This document shows positions 43,332 through 51,732 of a DNA stretch of 64,000 bases, in pieces; positions within the stretch are counted from its first letter, which is position 1; the number at the start of each line of letters is the position of its first letter. The DNA is from Flavobacterium solisilvae. Its GTDB lineage: Bacteria > Bacteroidota > Bacteroidia > Flavobacteriales > Flavobacteriaceae. Below the pieces are notes generated by a model. It made no database searches. It saw only the letters and a program-made list of their open reading frames with translations, and was not told the DNA's origin. A program made the position numbers and the translations under genes. The stretch covers positions 1 through 64,000 of the forward strand of contig NZ_JAAMPT010000205.1 in assembly GCF_012911605.1 (NCBI RefSeq), in the 5' to 3' direction.

Positions 43332-44312
43332 TTACATAACCATCAAATTGCATCCTCGAATATCGGAATTGTCAAATCGTCCTAATATTTCAAAAGAATT
43401 ATTGCTGTGTTTTTTGCCTAAATCTTGCGTAGCAATAAACGAACACGAATTGATATTGGCTAAATCGATGATATTTACACCACCAGTTTTCCCGAAATCG
43501 ACATAAGATAATGAATCTTCGGTGTCGCGAACTAGGATTTGCATCCAAGCTGGACATTCAAAAATTCCGTTGCCCAATGAATACGCTTGTGATAATAATT
43601 CGGTCATACCATATTCAGAATGGATATTGGGAACGCCAAAACTTTTGCCTAAAATAGAATGCAATTCTTCACGGATGATTTCTTTTCGTTTGCCTTTCAT
43701 TCCGCCAGTTTCCATGATAATGGTGTTCTTTAACTGAAAATTTTGCTTTTCAATTAAATCCAATAATGCATAAGTTACACCAATTAAAATTACGTTTTGA
43801 CCAGACGAATCGAGTTCAATTAGTTTAGTAATTAATTCATCATAATTGTGAAGATAAAAACCACTGTGTTCGTTGTTTGACAATTCAATTAAATCTTTAA
43901 CCATATATATCAACGATGATCCGTTGCGTTCTAAATAGGATGGAAGCAAAGCCAAAACGGCATAATCTTCGATATTTCCATAAAATTCTGAAAAAGCTAA
44001 TTGATAACTTTGTTCGTAGAGCGAAACATCGGTAACGAGATGTTTGCTGGTAATCATTCCTGTTGTTCCGCTACTAGTGAAAGTTTCTTGGATGGCTTCA
44101 GCGTTTGAAACCACATCATGACTTTTAAAAAATTGTATTGGCAAAAACGGAATTTTCTCCAGCGATTTTACTTTTTGAACATCGGTGTTTAAAAAATCAC
44201 AAAACTCACGATAGACTCTGTTGTTTTCATATTGGTAACGAAAAACTTTTAAAGCTATTTTTTCAAATTGCTTTTGAGAAGAAATAGTGAATATGTCTTG
44301 AATTGAAATCAT
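43332..44312 (-). CDS. LuxE-like acyl-protein synthetase (adenylate-forming family)
   Basis: A 326-residue protein of the LuxE/PaaK adenylating superfamily, which activates a fatty or aryl acid as acyl-AMP. The phosphate-binding loop is T-S-S-G-T-T-G-M near residue 78. M-E-T-G-G-M-K-G-K-R-K-E and H-S-E-Y-G-M-T-E-L are the usual A4/A5-type motifs, and the C-terminal D-L-G-K-K region follows. No luxC reductase or luxD gene is nearby, so a luminescence role is unlikely. It may ligate an acyl group to a carrier or protein in surface-polymer synthesis. Confidence 0.8.
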   Translation of the reverse strand: MISIQDIFTISSQKQFEKIALKVFRYQYENNRVYREFCDFLNTDVQKVKSLEKIPFLPIQFFKSHDVVSNAEAIQETFTSSGTTGMITSKHLVTDVSLYEQSYQLAFSEFYGNIEDYAVLALLPSYLERNGSSLIYMVKDLIELSNNEHSGFYLHNYDELITKLIELDSSGQNVILIGVTYALLDLIEKQNFQLKNTIIMETGGMKGKRKEIIREELHSILGKSFGVPNIHSEYGMTELLSQAYSLGNGIFECPAWMQILVRDTEDSLSYVDFGKTGGVNIIDLANINSCSFIATQDLGKKHSNNSFEILGRFDNSDIRGCNLMVM

Positions 44313-44346
44313 TGCTTGAGACTCTGAAATAAATTCAGAATAAATG

Positions 44347-44354
44347 CAAAAGTA
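44347..44354 (-). promoter_or_regulatory. -7 promoter motif for the LuxE-like gene
   Basis: The minus strand reads TACTTTTG, 34 nt upstream of the ATG at 44312. Confidence 0.45.
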
Positions 44355-44364
44355 GTAAAAATAA

Positions 44365-44392
44365 AAAAGCTCTGACTTTCATCAGAGCTTTT
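44365..44392 (-). terminator. Terminator of the 44412 gene
   Basis: An 11-bp perfect stem AAAAGCTCTGA/TCAGAGCTTTT with a 6-nt loop, followed on the minus strand by TTTTATTTTT. Confidence 0.85.
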
Positions 44393-44411
44393 CAATATGT
44401 TTTTAATTGTT

Positions 44412-45194
44412 TTATTTTTTTACAATTTTTCTGCTAGTTTTAGCATAATCATTTTGGATTGTTACAATATAAACTCCAGCAGATAAAGATTGAGTGTTAA
44501 TTGCTTCTTCGCTATCTACTCTGTTTGAGCTAAATAGTTTACCGTCCATTGAATAAATATTTACAGTTGCTCTTGTAGGCATTTGGATAGTTAAAATATC
44601 AGATACAACAGTAGCCATTTTCACTTGATTGTCAAAATTTTTCACATCTTCTAAAGATAAAGTAGATTTGTCATAAAATTTAATATCATCAAAATAAATT
44701 ACACCACCACCAGTTGTAGAAGCTTCAGGATAAATTCTTAATCCAGCTCTAGCTACAACAGCATTTACATGTGGAGTAGCTTCAGCAGTAAAGAATTGCC
44801 AAGAAGGAGAATCTGTAGAGTAATCGGCACCTTGCAAAGGGTTTGTTCCTGTGTCAGCACTAGCTGTTCTAAATTGATTCCAAAATCTAAATCTTGCAGT
44901 TGTATCATTGTCTAAATACCAACCAGAAAAAACATAAGTTACGCCTTGTGTTACAGGAATGTCAGTAGTTGGACTAATGGTTTTGTTTCCGGTAGCTGGA
45001 GCAGTAAAACCCAAAGAACTAGTTCCACCGTGAAAAATTGTAGTACTTTGCGCAACAGTTGATCCAGTTACGAACCATGAATCTGGAGTGCCATCAGTCC
45101 AATTTTCAAAACCATCGTTTGGTATTAAATTGACTTGAGCGTTTATTGATGCTGAAATGACAACAGATGCTAATAAAGTGTAAAGTTTTTTCAT
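44412..45194 (-). CDS. T9SS-secreted protein with carbohydrate-binding-like domain and type A sorting domain
   Basis: This 260-residue protein has a signal peptide (ending S-I-N-A-Q). Then comes a beta-sandwich of about 160 residues resembling CBM4/9-type carbohydrate-binding modules (N-L-I-P-N-D-G-F-E-N-W-T-D-G-T-P-D-S-W), and a C-terminal T9SS type A sorting domain (S-A-G-V-Y-I-V-T-I-Q ending R-K-I-V-K-K). It is therefore exported by the type IX system to the cell surface or medium. The ATG at 45194 replaces an upstream TTG. A -7 motif lies at 45218. Confidence 0.85.
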   Translation of the reverse strand: MKKLYTLLASVVISASINAQVNLIPNDGFENWTDGTPDSWFVTGSTVAQSTTIFHGGTSSLGFTAPATGNKTISPTTDIPVTQGVTYVFSGWYLDNDTTARFRFWNQFRTASADTGTNPLQGADYSTDSPSWQFFTAEATPHVNAVVARAGLRIYPEASTTGGGVIYFDDIKFYDKSTLSLEDVKNFDNQVKMATVVSDILTIQMPTRATVNIYSMDGKLFSSNRVDSEEAINTQSLSAGVYIVTIQNDYAKTSRKIVKK

Positions 45195-45217
45195 AAATTT
45201 CAATATTAATTAGAGTA

Positions 45218-45225
45218 CAAAGTTA
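45218..45225 (-). promoter_or_regulatory. -7 promoter motif for the 44412 gene
   Basis: The minus strand reads TAACTTTG, 23 nt upstream of the ATG at 45194. Confidence 0.5.
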
Positions 45226-45286
45226 GTGACAAATTCTTATAATAAAAATTATCAAAGTAAAAAAATAGTTAAATTTTTAAAATTAA

Positions 45287-45607
45287 CTATCTGACAATTA
45301 ATTTTCTAGTGGCAGTAGTTTCTGCTTCCTTTATTTTAATCAGATAAACTCCTGGTGGAATTGAACTGATATTTATCTCTTTAGTGGCAGTTGTGGTTTG
45401 GAATACTTTTTTGCCTAAAACATCAAAAATTAGTATTTCTCTTTCGAGAGTATTTTTGGATGTGATGTAGATTTTACCGTTGTTAACAGGGTTTGGATAA
45501 AAACCTAACGCTTCGCTAGCTTGTGTTTTTCCATCTTGGGCAAATCCCGAAAAAGAAAACAAGCAAAGTAAAAGTGTAAAATAAAAGTAGTTTTTAGCCA
45601 TTGTCAT
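45287..45607 (-). CDS. Minimal T9SS type A sorting-domain protein
   Basis: A protein of about 106 residues made of a signal peptide (L-L-L-C-L-F-S-F-S-G-F-A-Q), a 15-residue linker, and then only a type A sorting domain: Y-P-N-P-V-N-N-G-K-I-Y-I near residue 47, I-F-D-V-L-G-K-K-V-F, and P-P-G-V-Y-L-I-K-I ending R-K-L-I-V-R. There is no cargo domain. ATG 45601 is an alternative start. It lies between two T9SS or receptor-associated genes on the same strand, each with its own promoter or terminator. Confidence 0.82.
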   Translation of the reverse strand: MTMAKNYFYFTLLLCLFSFSGFAQDGKTQASEALGFYPNPVNNGKIYITSKNTLEREILIFDVLGKKVFQTTTATKEINISSIPPGVYLIKIKEAETTATRKLIVR

Positions 45608-45620
45608 AATTTGGTTATTA

Positions 45621-45628
45621 CAAATGTA
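45621..45628 (-). promoter_or_regulatory. -7 promoter motif for the minimal sorting-domain gene
   Basis: The minus strand reads TACATTTG, predicting a start about 8-14 nt before the ATG candidates at 45607 and 45601. Confidence 0.5.
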
Positions 45629-45662
45629 TAAAATATATTTCAAATATTGTACCAAAAAAAAC

Positions 45663-45687
45663 GCCTTCGTGTTAGGAAGGCATTTTT
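45663..45687 (-). terminator. Terminator of the lipoprotein gene
   Basis: GCCTTC (45663-45668) pairs with GAAGGC (45676-45681), flanked by A- and T-runs that extend the stem. On the minus strand it is followed by TTTTTTTT. Confidence 0.8.
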
Positions 45688-45716
45688 TGTGAAATTTTTA
45701 GGAAATTCTGATGTAA

Positions 45717-46877
45717 TTATTGTATTAAGTTGGTTCCGTTTACTGTAGCCCAAGTTCCGCTTGTAATACTTGCGCCTGTTGCAGCATCGCTAGTTGTGTA
45801 TTGGCCTGCCGGGAAACTAACAGTTAATGCTCCAGCTCCAAGATATTGTGATGTTCCATCTAAAATTTTAACTGTAGTTAATTTAATTTTGTTTGCATTA
45901 ACTTGGTCTGTGTTTGTTCCTGCATCTTGAATTCTTACTGCTGTTGAACCTGCGGTTGTGTAACCTGAGATTAACACGTTTGAGAAATCACCATTTCCTT
46001 GTTTCTTGAATTGAATTGCATCATATTCTGCGGCAGAAGAACCACCTTCAGTAACTGTTCCAGTTGCTCTTTTTAATGTAATATTTGTGATCACTGGCCA
46101 ATAAGCATTATTGTTGTTAGATGCTTCGATTTCCATTCCAAAGTTTCCAGTTCCAACTTGGTAAGCATACCAGTTTGAATTGTTTTGACCTTTCCATCCA
46201 TCTTGCCAGTCAAAAGAGTCATCAAAATTACCATAAGAAATTAAGTTGGTAGCACTTACAGTTCCACCATAGAATTCAAATCCATCATCAGCACCTTTGT
46301 ATGAAACTAAATGGTCTAGAGTTGTTCCTGAGCCAACAGAATAGAATGAAAAACCATTCATTTCGCTTGTTCCGTCAGTAATTTTTTTACCAGCATATTC
46401 TACTCTAACGTAACGTAAAGTTCCGCCATTGTGAGCTGCATTTGTTCCGCCATAAGGTAAATTTAATCCATCTTCTGATGTTTTTGTAGTTACGCCACCA
46501 GCACCATTGATTGGAGCATCACCATACATAATAATTCCTCCCCAAGAACCTGGAGTTGCCGATGGTTCAGTCAAAACGATTGGTTGTGAAGCTGTTCCAT
46601 TCATGATTAGTTTGCCGCCATTTTTAACCACTATAGCATCAACACCATTAGTTGCGTTTGCGGTGATAGTTGAGCCAGCATCAAAAGTTACGGTAACGCC
46701 ACTTTCGATAGTCACAATTCCGTTTAATGTATAATTTCCAAAAGCAATTGTTCTGTTTGTAGTTATTGAACCTGTAAGTTCTCCTTCAATTGGTTGGATT
46801 GTTGTTTCATCATCATCGGTTGAACATCCAACAAAAATTGTTGATAAAATCGTTAAGCTAAATAGTAATTTTTTCAT
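45717..46877 (-). CDS. Outer-membrane lipoprotein with right-handed beta-helix-like repeats
   Basis: A 386-residue protein with a lipoprotein signal (L-T-I-L-S-T-I-F-V-G-C-S), an acidic linker, and a long Gly/Asn/Thr-rich domain of repeated short strands (G-S-I-T-T-N-R-T-I-A-F-G-N-Y-T-L-N-G, I-V-V-K-N-G-G-K-L-I-M-N-G-T). These suggest a parallel beta-helix. It lies 163 nt downstream of a TonB-dependent receptor gene, in the position of a surface partner lipoprotein, so substrate binding for that receptor is plausible. It is not a SusD-type protein by sequence. A -7 motif at 46903 sets the ATG at 46877. Confidence 0.75.
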   Translation of the reverse strand: MKKLLFSLTILSTIFVGCSTDDDETTIQPIEGELTGSITTNRTIAFGNYTLNGIVTIESGVTVTFDAGSTITANATNGVDAIVVKNGGKLIMNGTASQPIVLTEPSATPGSWGGIIMYGDAPINGAGGVTTKTSEDGLNLPYGGTNAAHNGGTLRYVRVEYAGKKITDGTSEMNGFSFYSVGSGTTLDHLVSYKGADDGFEFYGGTVSATNLISYGNFDDSFDWQDGWKGQNNSNWYAYQVGTGNFGMEIEASNNNNAYWPVITNITLKRATGTVTEGGSSAAEYDAIQFKKQGNGDFSNVLISGYTTAGSTAVRIQDAGTNTDQVNANKIKLTTVKILDGTSQYLGAGALTVSFPAGQYTTSDAATGASITSGTWATVNGTNLIQ

Positions 46878-46902
46878 TTTTAATTGTGTTTTAATGTTTT
46901 GA

Positions 46903-46910
46903 CAAATGTA
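46903..46910 (-). promoter_or_regulatory. -7 promoter motif for the lipoprotein gene
   Basis: The minus strand reads TACATTTG, lying inside the longer open frame and 25 nt upstream of the chosen ATG. Confidence 0.5.
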
Positions 46911-47005
46911 CTTTGGCAATGTTTTTTTATTGTTGGGTAATTATTATTTAAAAGTTAGTCTAAGTTCATTTAATTGTAAATTCAATGTTTCGAAATCATG
47001 AATAA

Positions 47006-47032
47006 AAAAAGAGTTCAAAATGAACTCTTTTT
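47006..47032 (-). terminator. Terminator of the TonB-dependent receptor gene
   Basis: A 12-bp perfect stem AAAAAGAGTTCA/TGAACTCTTTTT with a 3-nt loop lies 8 nt after the receptor stop. T's follow on the minus strand. Confidence 0.85.
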
Positions 47033-47040
47033 TTGTTTTT

Positions 47041-49809
47041 TTAGAATGTATAGGATAAACTTGTCGAAAATCCAACGCCTCGTTTATAACTTTCAAGTAA
47101 TAAGGATGGTTCGTCTATATTGATTTTACTGTCTTCGCCAAGTTCTCTTTTGTAAAGTGGATTTAAAATATTATCGATAGAAAGTTTAATATCCCATTTT
47201 TTATTTATGTTGCTTCCCCAAACAAAGTCAAGTTTGTGGAAAGGTTTTTCATAGATGTGATCGTTTCCTGCAACACCAACGGCATAAATTCTTTCACCGT
47301 AAACGCCATAAACTAATGAGGTTGTGTTTTTCCAATTAGGATTTAAATCAAATTCATACTTAAGGTCAGAGTTGATTAACCAATTAGATGCACCTTGTAA
47401 ATTTCTTTTTTCAAAAGTATCAAAATAACCATTTCTGTTTTTATTAACGGTAGCTTCTGTTATCATTAATGAAGTATTGAAGCCAAATGAAAAGCCTTCT
47501 AAACGTTGATTAATTCTACTTAATTGTAGTAAAACTTCAAATTCTGCACCAAACAATGTTGCACTATCATTATTGAAATAAGTAATGGTTTGTCCACTTC
47601 CTGTAGCACTTGCTTGGATAGTTCTTTCAATAGGATTGTCAATGTATTTTGCAAAAACTGTTGCAGCAAATAGTTCGTTTTTGGTTGGGAATACTTCAAA
47701 TTTTAAATCAGCGTTGTAATTTTCACTGTTTTCTAGTAATGGATTTCCTAATTCGGTGGTTCCATCGGCATTAATTAAATTAATATTTAAGCTTTCAAAA
47801 AGCACTGGTTTTGTGTAAGTTTTTGAAGCAGCAAAACGTAAATTACTTGTTTCCGATGTTATATATTTTACATTTATCGATGGAAGAATGTATAGGTTTT
47901 CGTTGTTTATGCTTCTGTAAGGATTAGAAATTGGATCAACAATCGATTTATATTTGTATTCTCTAATGGTGTTTTCAGCTCTAATTCCGATGTTGAATTC
48001 TAATTTTTCTGATGCATTGAATAAGAATTTAGTGTAAAATCCATCGGCTCTTTGGAATACTTTGGTTTTCCATTCAGCAGTAGATTGTTCTGTAAAAGAT
48101 ACAAAGTTGTTAGCGATATCGTTTTGGATTGCTGCATCAATTTGGTTTACAGCTACATCATAAGGAGTTGCGCCAGCATTTGGAACACCAAAAGTAAAAC
48201 GGAACTTAGAAACCATATATTCTGCAAAACCGTTATATCCAAAGGAGATTTTGTTTTTTGCATCTTCTTTTTTGCCGAATTTGAAGTTATATTCAATGTT
48301 TCCTGACATATGGAAATTATTGTCAATGTTGAAAAACTGACGTAATAAATTGTTACTTCCGTATTGAGTATTGATTTCCGTATCATTGATTTTTGTACCA
48401 GTGATAAACTTTCTATCTGGTTGATTGTATTTTGTTCTAGTGTATGAAATTCCAGCCTTTATAGAATGTTTGTCATCCGCAGTGATTTTATAATTTCCAA
48501 AAAACTGATTGGCAAAATAATCGGATTGTTCATATTGGTTTAATCGGATGAATTCATTTGGATTGTCAACCGCAGTTCTTGTGTAACCAACTTGGTCTTG
48601 GATAAGATTATCAGTCGATTTTAGATAAAAAGCATTGTAAAATAATTTAACTCTATCGGTTTTGTAATTCAATCCAGCAAGCGTTGAGGCTTGAGTTTTA
48701 AATCGGTAGGATTGTTTAACTAGATTGTTATCATAAATTCCTTGTCCTTGCGAAAAAGTTCTATCAACACCTTCTCTAAACTGATACGTATTGTCAAAAT
48801 TTGTAGCAATAATATAGTTCAATTTATTTTGATTTTTGCCAATGTAAAATTTGCCAGCGTGTGAAACACCAAAACTTGTATTCAATGGAGCTTTGATTTT
48901 TTCTACATTCCAAGTTGACTTGTAGTCATTAGCGATTTTTCCGTTTGGAATTGCACCATAAGAAGAAGGAAGATTTCTTTCTTGACCGCCAAAACCAAAG
49001 AAACTTTTAGTATTGTCAGCATCTGATGAAAGTAAAAAATCATTCAAATTATTGTTAGTTGTATAACCAACACCATAACTTATTTTTGTTTTACTGTCAG
49101 ATGGTTGTGTTGTGGTAACATCAATCGTTGCACCAGCAAAATCTCCATAAATATCGGGATTAAACGTTTTGTAAACATCCATATAGCCAACAACATCAGT
49201 TGGGAATTGATCTAGTGGAATTATTTTTTTAAACGGACTGTTTGATGGAACAGCTAATCCATTTACCAATAAATTATTATATCTGTCTTCAAGTCCGCGG
49301 ATGAATAAACCTTTAGATTCAACTTTACTAATTCCAGTAATTTTTGTTAAGCCTTCTTCAACACTATTAATTCCTTTTCTCGACATTTCTTGTGCTCCAA
49401 TACTTTGTTTAATTTCTACAGCCTTTTTTTGTTCTAATAAAAGAGCTGTTTCCTTCTCGCGACTAGTGGTGTTTTGTATCACAACATCTTGAAGCGTATA
49501 ACTTCCAGAACCAATCGATTTATTTACAATAATGGTTTCGTTTTCTTTTACAATTACTTTTTCGGTGGCATTTTCATAACCTAAAAAGCTAAATTCCAAA
49601 ATATATTCTCCAGGAACGATAGCAATACTGAAACTTCCATTTTCATCAGTATTAACCGCAATATTTTGTCCTTTTACCACTACATTTGCAAACGGTAACG
49701 GTTCGTTATTCAAATCTTTATCAGTAACAACACCTTTTATTGTTCCTTTGGTTTGAGCAAATCCTAAAACCGTAAATAACAAAGTGATAACAATTAATTT
49801 AAATTTCAT
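47041..49809 (-). CDS. TonB-dependent outer membrane receptor
   Basis: A 922-residue protein. Signal peptide (L-L-F-T-V-L-G-F-A-Q), CarboxypepD_reg-like domain (residues about 22-105, G-V-V-T-D-K-D-L-N-N-E-P-L-P-F-A-N-V-V), plug domain (E-M-S-R-K-G-I-N-S-V-E-E-G-L, then F-I-R-G-L-E-D-R-Y-N) and a large barrel ending in an aromatic strand (S-T-S-L-S-Y-T-F). It imports a substrate across the outer membrane with TonB energy. No SusD partner is present, but a beta-helix lipoprotein gene follows. Its upstream region is shared with a PhoB-like regulator, so phosphate or another stress signal may control it; this is inference. Confidence 0.92.
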   Translation of the reverse strand: MKFKLIVITLLFTVLGFAQTKGTIKGVVTDKDLNNEPLPFANVVVKGQNIAVNTDENGSFSIAIVPGEYILEFSFLGYENATEKVIVKENETIIVNKSIGSGSYTLQDVVIQNTTSREKETALLLEQKKAVEIKQSIGAQEMSRKGINSVEEGLTKITGISKVESKGLFIRGLEDRYNNLLVNGLAVPSNSPFKKIIPLDQFPTDVVGYMDVYKTFNPDIYGDFAGATIDVTTTQPSDSKTKISYGVGYTTNNNLNDFLLSSDADNTKSFFGFGGQERNLPSSYGAIPNGKIANDYKSTWNVEKIKAPLNTSFGVSHAGKFYIGKNQNKLNYIIATNFDNTYQFREGVDRTFSQGQGIYDNNLVKQSYRFKTQASTLAGLNYKTDRVKLFYNAFYLKSTDNLIQDQVGYTRTAVDNPNEFIRLNQYEQSDYFANQFFGNYKITADDKHSIKAGISYTRTKYNQPDRKFITGTKINDTEINTQYGSNNLLRQFFNIDNNFHMSGNIEYNFKFGKKEDAKNKISFGYNGFAEYMVSKFRFTFGVPNAGATPYDVAVNQIDAAIQNDIANNFVSFTEQSTAEWKTKVFQRADGFYTKFLFNASEKLEFNIGIRAENTIREYKYKSIVDPISNPYRSINNENLYILPSINVKYITSETSNLRFAASKTYTKPVLFESLNINLINADGTTELGNPLLENSENYNADLKFEVFPTKNELFAATVFAKYIDNPIERTIQASATGSGQTITYFNNDSATLFGAEFEVLLQLSRINQRLEGFSFGFNTSLMITEATVNKNRNGYFDTFEKRNLQGASNWLINSDLKYEFDLNPNWKNTTSLVYGVYGERIYAVGVAGNDHIYEKPFHKLDFVWGSNINKKWDIKLSIDNILNPLYKRELGEDSKINIDEPSLLLESYKRGVGFSTSLSYTF

Positions 49810-49895
49810 TTTTGTTGTGTTTTATTTTGGCGCAAAGAAACTATCACAATGTAAAGACCGTGTTACTCGATTATTAGCATTTTGTTTTGAAAATA

Positions 49896-49912
49896 TTACC
49901 AAATTGTTACCA
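49896..49912. promoter_or_regulatory. Candidate OmpR/PhoB-type operator (direct repeats TTACCA, 11-bp spacing)
   Basis: TTACCA lies at 49896-49901 and again at 49907-49912, an 11-bp repeat as expected for tandem binding of OmpR/PhoB-family regulators. A partial inverted copy (ATGGTTAA) follows at about 49921. It lies between the receptor gene and the response-regulator gene. Confidence 0.4.
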
Positions 49913-49966
49913 TATTAAATAATGGTTAACTCAGTATTTCATTTACATATCATTTTGTATTATCTT

Positions 49967-49974
49967 TACTTTTG
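49967..49974 (+). promoter_or_regulatory. -7 promoter motif for the two-component operon
   Basis: TACTTTTG lies 28 nt upstream of the ATG at 50003, and just before a TTG that would otherwise extend the gene. Confidence 0.5.
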
Positions 49975-50002
49975 CATTGCTATTCTAAAATGATTGCAAC
50001 AC

Positions 50003-50686
50003 ATGAAAAAAAAGGACATTACCATTTTATTAGTCGATGACGAGCAAGATATTCTCGAAATTGTTGGCTATAATCTTGAGCAAGAAGGTTATCAAATCAT
50101 CACGGCTTCTGATGGAAAAGAAGCGATTGCTAAAGCCAAAAAACATTTGCCACAATTGATCATCATGGACGTAATGATGCCCGAAATGGATGGAATGGAA
50201 GCTTGCGAAAACATTAGGAAACTTCCTGAACTTAGCAATGTAATCATTACTTTCTTAACGGCTCGAAGCGAAGATTATTCCCAAGTAGCAGGTTTTGATG
50301 CTGGTGCCGATGATTACATAACTAAACCTATAAAACCAAAATTATTGGTTAGTAAAGTAAAAGCATTACTACGAAGATTAAAAGAAGACGAAAAATCTAC
50401 CGAAACTTTAAACGTTGCCGGAATAGAAATCAATCGCGAAGAATATAAAATTATTAAAGACGGAAAAGAAATCGTATTGCCAAGAAAAGAATTTGAACTA
50501 TTCTATCTTTTAGCTTCAAAACCTGGAAAAGTATTTAAACGTGAAGAAATTTTAGACAAAGTTTGGGGTAATGAAGTTATCGTTGGCGGACGAACAATTG
50601 ACGTACATATTCGTAAATTGCGCGAAAAAATCGACGAAGATTTATTCAAAACCATCAAAGGTGTTGGATACAAATTAGAAGGATAA
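50003..50686 (+). CDS. PhoB/OmpR-type response regulator
   Basis: A 227-residue regulator. The receiver domain (about 1-120) has the acidic pair L-V-D-D-E, phospho-acceptor Asp in L-I-I-M-D-V-M-M-P-E-M-D, conserved Thr in T-F-L-T-A-R-S, and Lys in Y-I-T-K-P-I-K-P-K. The OmpR-type winged helix follows (F-E-L-F-Y-L-L-A-S-K-P-G-K-V-F-K-R-E-E-I-L and D-V-H-I-R-K-L-R-E-K-I). The kinase gene starts 2 nt after its stop. It is divergent from the TonB receptor gene. PhoB-like by overall pattern; the signal is unproven. Confidence 0.9.
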   Translation: MKKKDITILLVDDEQDILEIVGYNLEQEGYQIITASDGKEAIAKAKKHLPQLIIMDVMMPEMDGMEACENIRKLPELSNVIITFLTARSEDYSQVAGFDAGADDYITKPIKPKLLVSKVKALLRRLKEDEKSTETLNVAGIEINREEYKIIKDGKEIVLPRKEFELFYLLASKPGKVFKREEILDKVWGNEVIVGGRTIDVHIRKLREKIDEDLFKTIKGVGYKLEG

Positions 50687-50688
50687 TA

Positions 50689-51732
50689 ATGGCAATAAAA
50701 TTCAAGAAAACATACCGGTTTGCACTAGTTTCAACCACTTATATTACCCTTTTTTCAACTGGTTTTCTTGGATTATTATTGTGGTTTTTTGGCAAATTTT
50801 CATTCTCAATTTGTTTGCTTTTTGCCGTTTCGATGGCAACATTTTCCTTCTTTGTGATACAATATCGAGTAGAAAAATTTATTTATCGAAGAGTAAAAAA
50901 AATCTACGACGATGTTTCCTTTCTCGAATCGACTTCCTTTATCAATCAACCCATTACTACCGATATGGCAACGCTAACCAAACAGGTTAAAAAGTTTGCT
51001 ACCGATAAAAAACTCGAAATCGAAACCCTAAAAGTCCGTGAAGAATACCGTAGAGAATTTATGGGAAATGTTTCTCACGAATTGAAAACACCACTTTTTA
51101 CCGTTCAAGGTTATATATCAACACTGCTTGAAGGTGCAATGGACGATAAAAAAGTGAGAAAAAAATACCTCGAACGAGCCGAAAAAGGTGTCGAACGATT
51201 GGTTTACATTGTGGAAGATTTAGACATGATTGCCAAATTTGAAATGGGCGAAATGAACCTCGATTTGTCTAAATTTAATATTGTGGAAGTTATTCAAAAT
51301 GTTTTCGATTTGCTCGAAATGAACGCCGACAAAAAGAACATTATTTTGATGTTTGACCGAAAGTATAACAAAGCCATCAACGTTTTTGCTGACAAGGATA
51401 AAATCCAACAAGTTGTCACTAATTTAGTGATGAATTCCATAAAATATGGTAAAGAAAACGGCACGACAGAAGTTACCATTGAAGATTTAGTCGATAGTAA
51501 ATTGATTGTTCGTATTCGTGATAACGGCGAAGGAATTGCAAAACAATATCTTTCAAGAATTTTTGAACGCTTTTTTCGTGTGGATAAAAGTGGTGCGCGA
51601 AGCGAAGGTGGTTCTGGACTTGGACTTTCCATCGTAAAGCATATTATTGAAGCACACGGTGAATCGATTTATGTAGAAAGCGAGTTTGGCAAAGGTTCAG
51701 AGTTTTCATTCACTATCGAAAAGGATAAATAA
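50689..51732 (+). CDS. PhoR-like sensor histidine kinase
   Basis: A 347-residue membrane kinase. Two N-terminal helices (about residues 10-31 and 36-57) with almost no periplasmic loop are followed by a coiled linker. The H box is F-M-G-N-V-S-H-E-L-K-T-P-L near residue 128, the N box is L-V-M-N-S-I-K-Y-G, and G1/G2 are I-R-D-N-G-E-G-I and G-S-G-L-G-L-S-I-V. The lack of a sensory loop suggests it senses through the membrane or a partner, as PhoR does with the Pst system. Its 3' end overlaps the convergent glycosyltransferase gene by 27 nt. Confidence 0.9.
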   Translation: MAIKFKKTYRFALVSTTYITLFSTGFLGLLLWFFGKFSFSICLLFAVSMATFSFFVIQYRVEKFIYRRVKKIYDDVSFLESTSFINQPITTDMATLTKQVKKFATDKKLEIETLKVREEYRREFMGNVSHELKTPLFTVQGYISTLLEGAMDDKKVRKKYLERAEKGVERLVYIVEDLDMIAKFEMGEMNLDLSKFNIVEVIQNVFDLLEMNADKKNIILMFDRKYNKAINVFADKDKIQQVVTNLVMNSIKYGKENGTTEVTIEDLVDSKLIVRIRDNGEGIAKQYLSRIFERFFRVDKSGARSEGGSGLGLSIVKHIIEAHGESIYVESEFGKGSEFSFTIEKDK

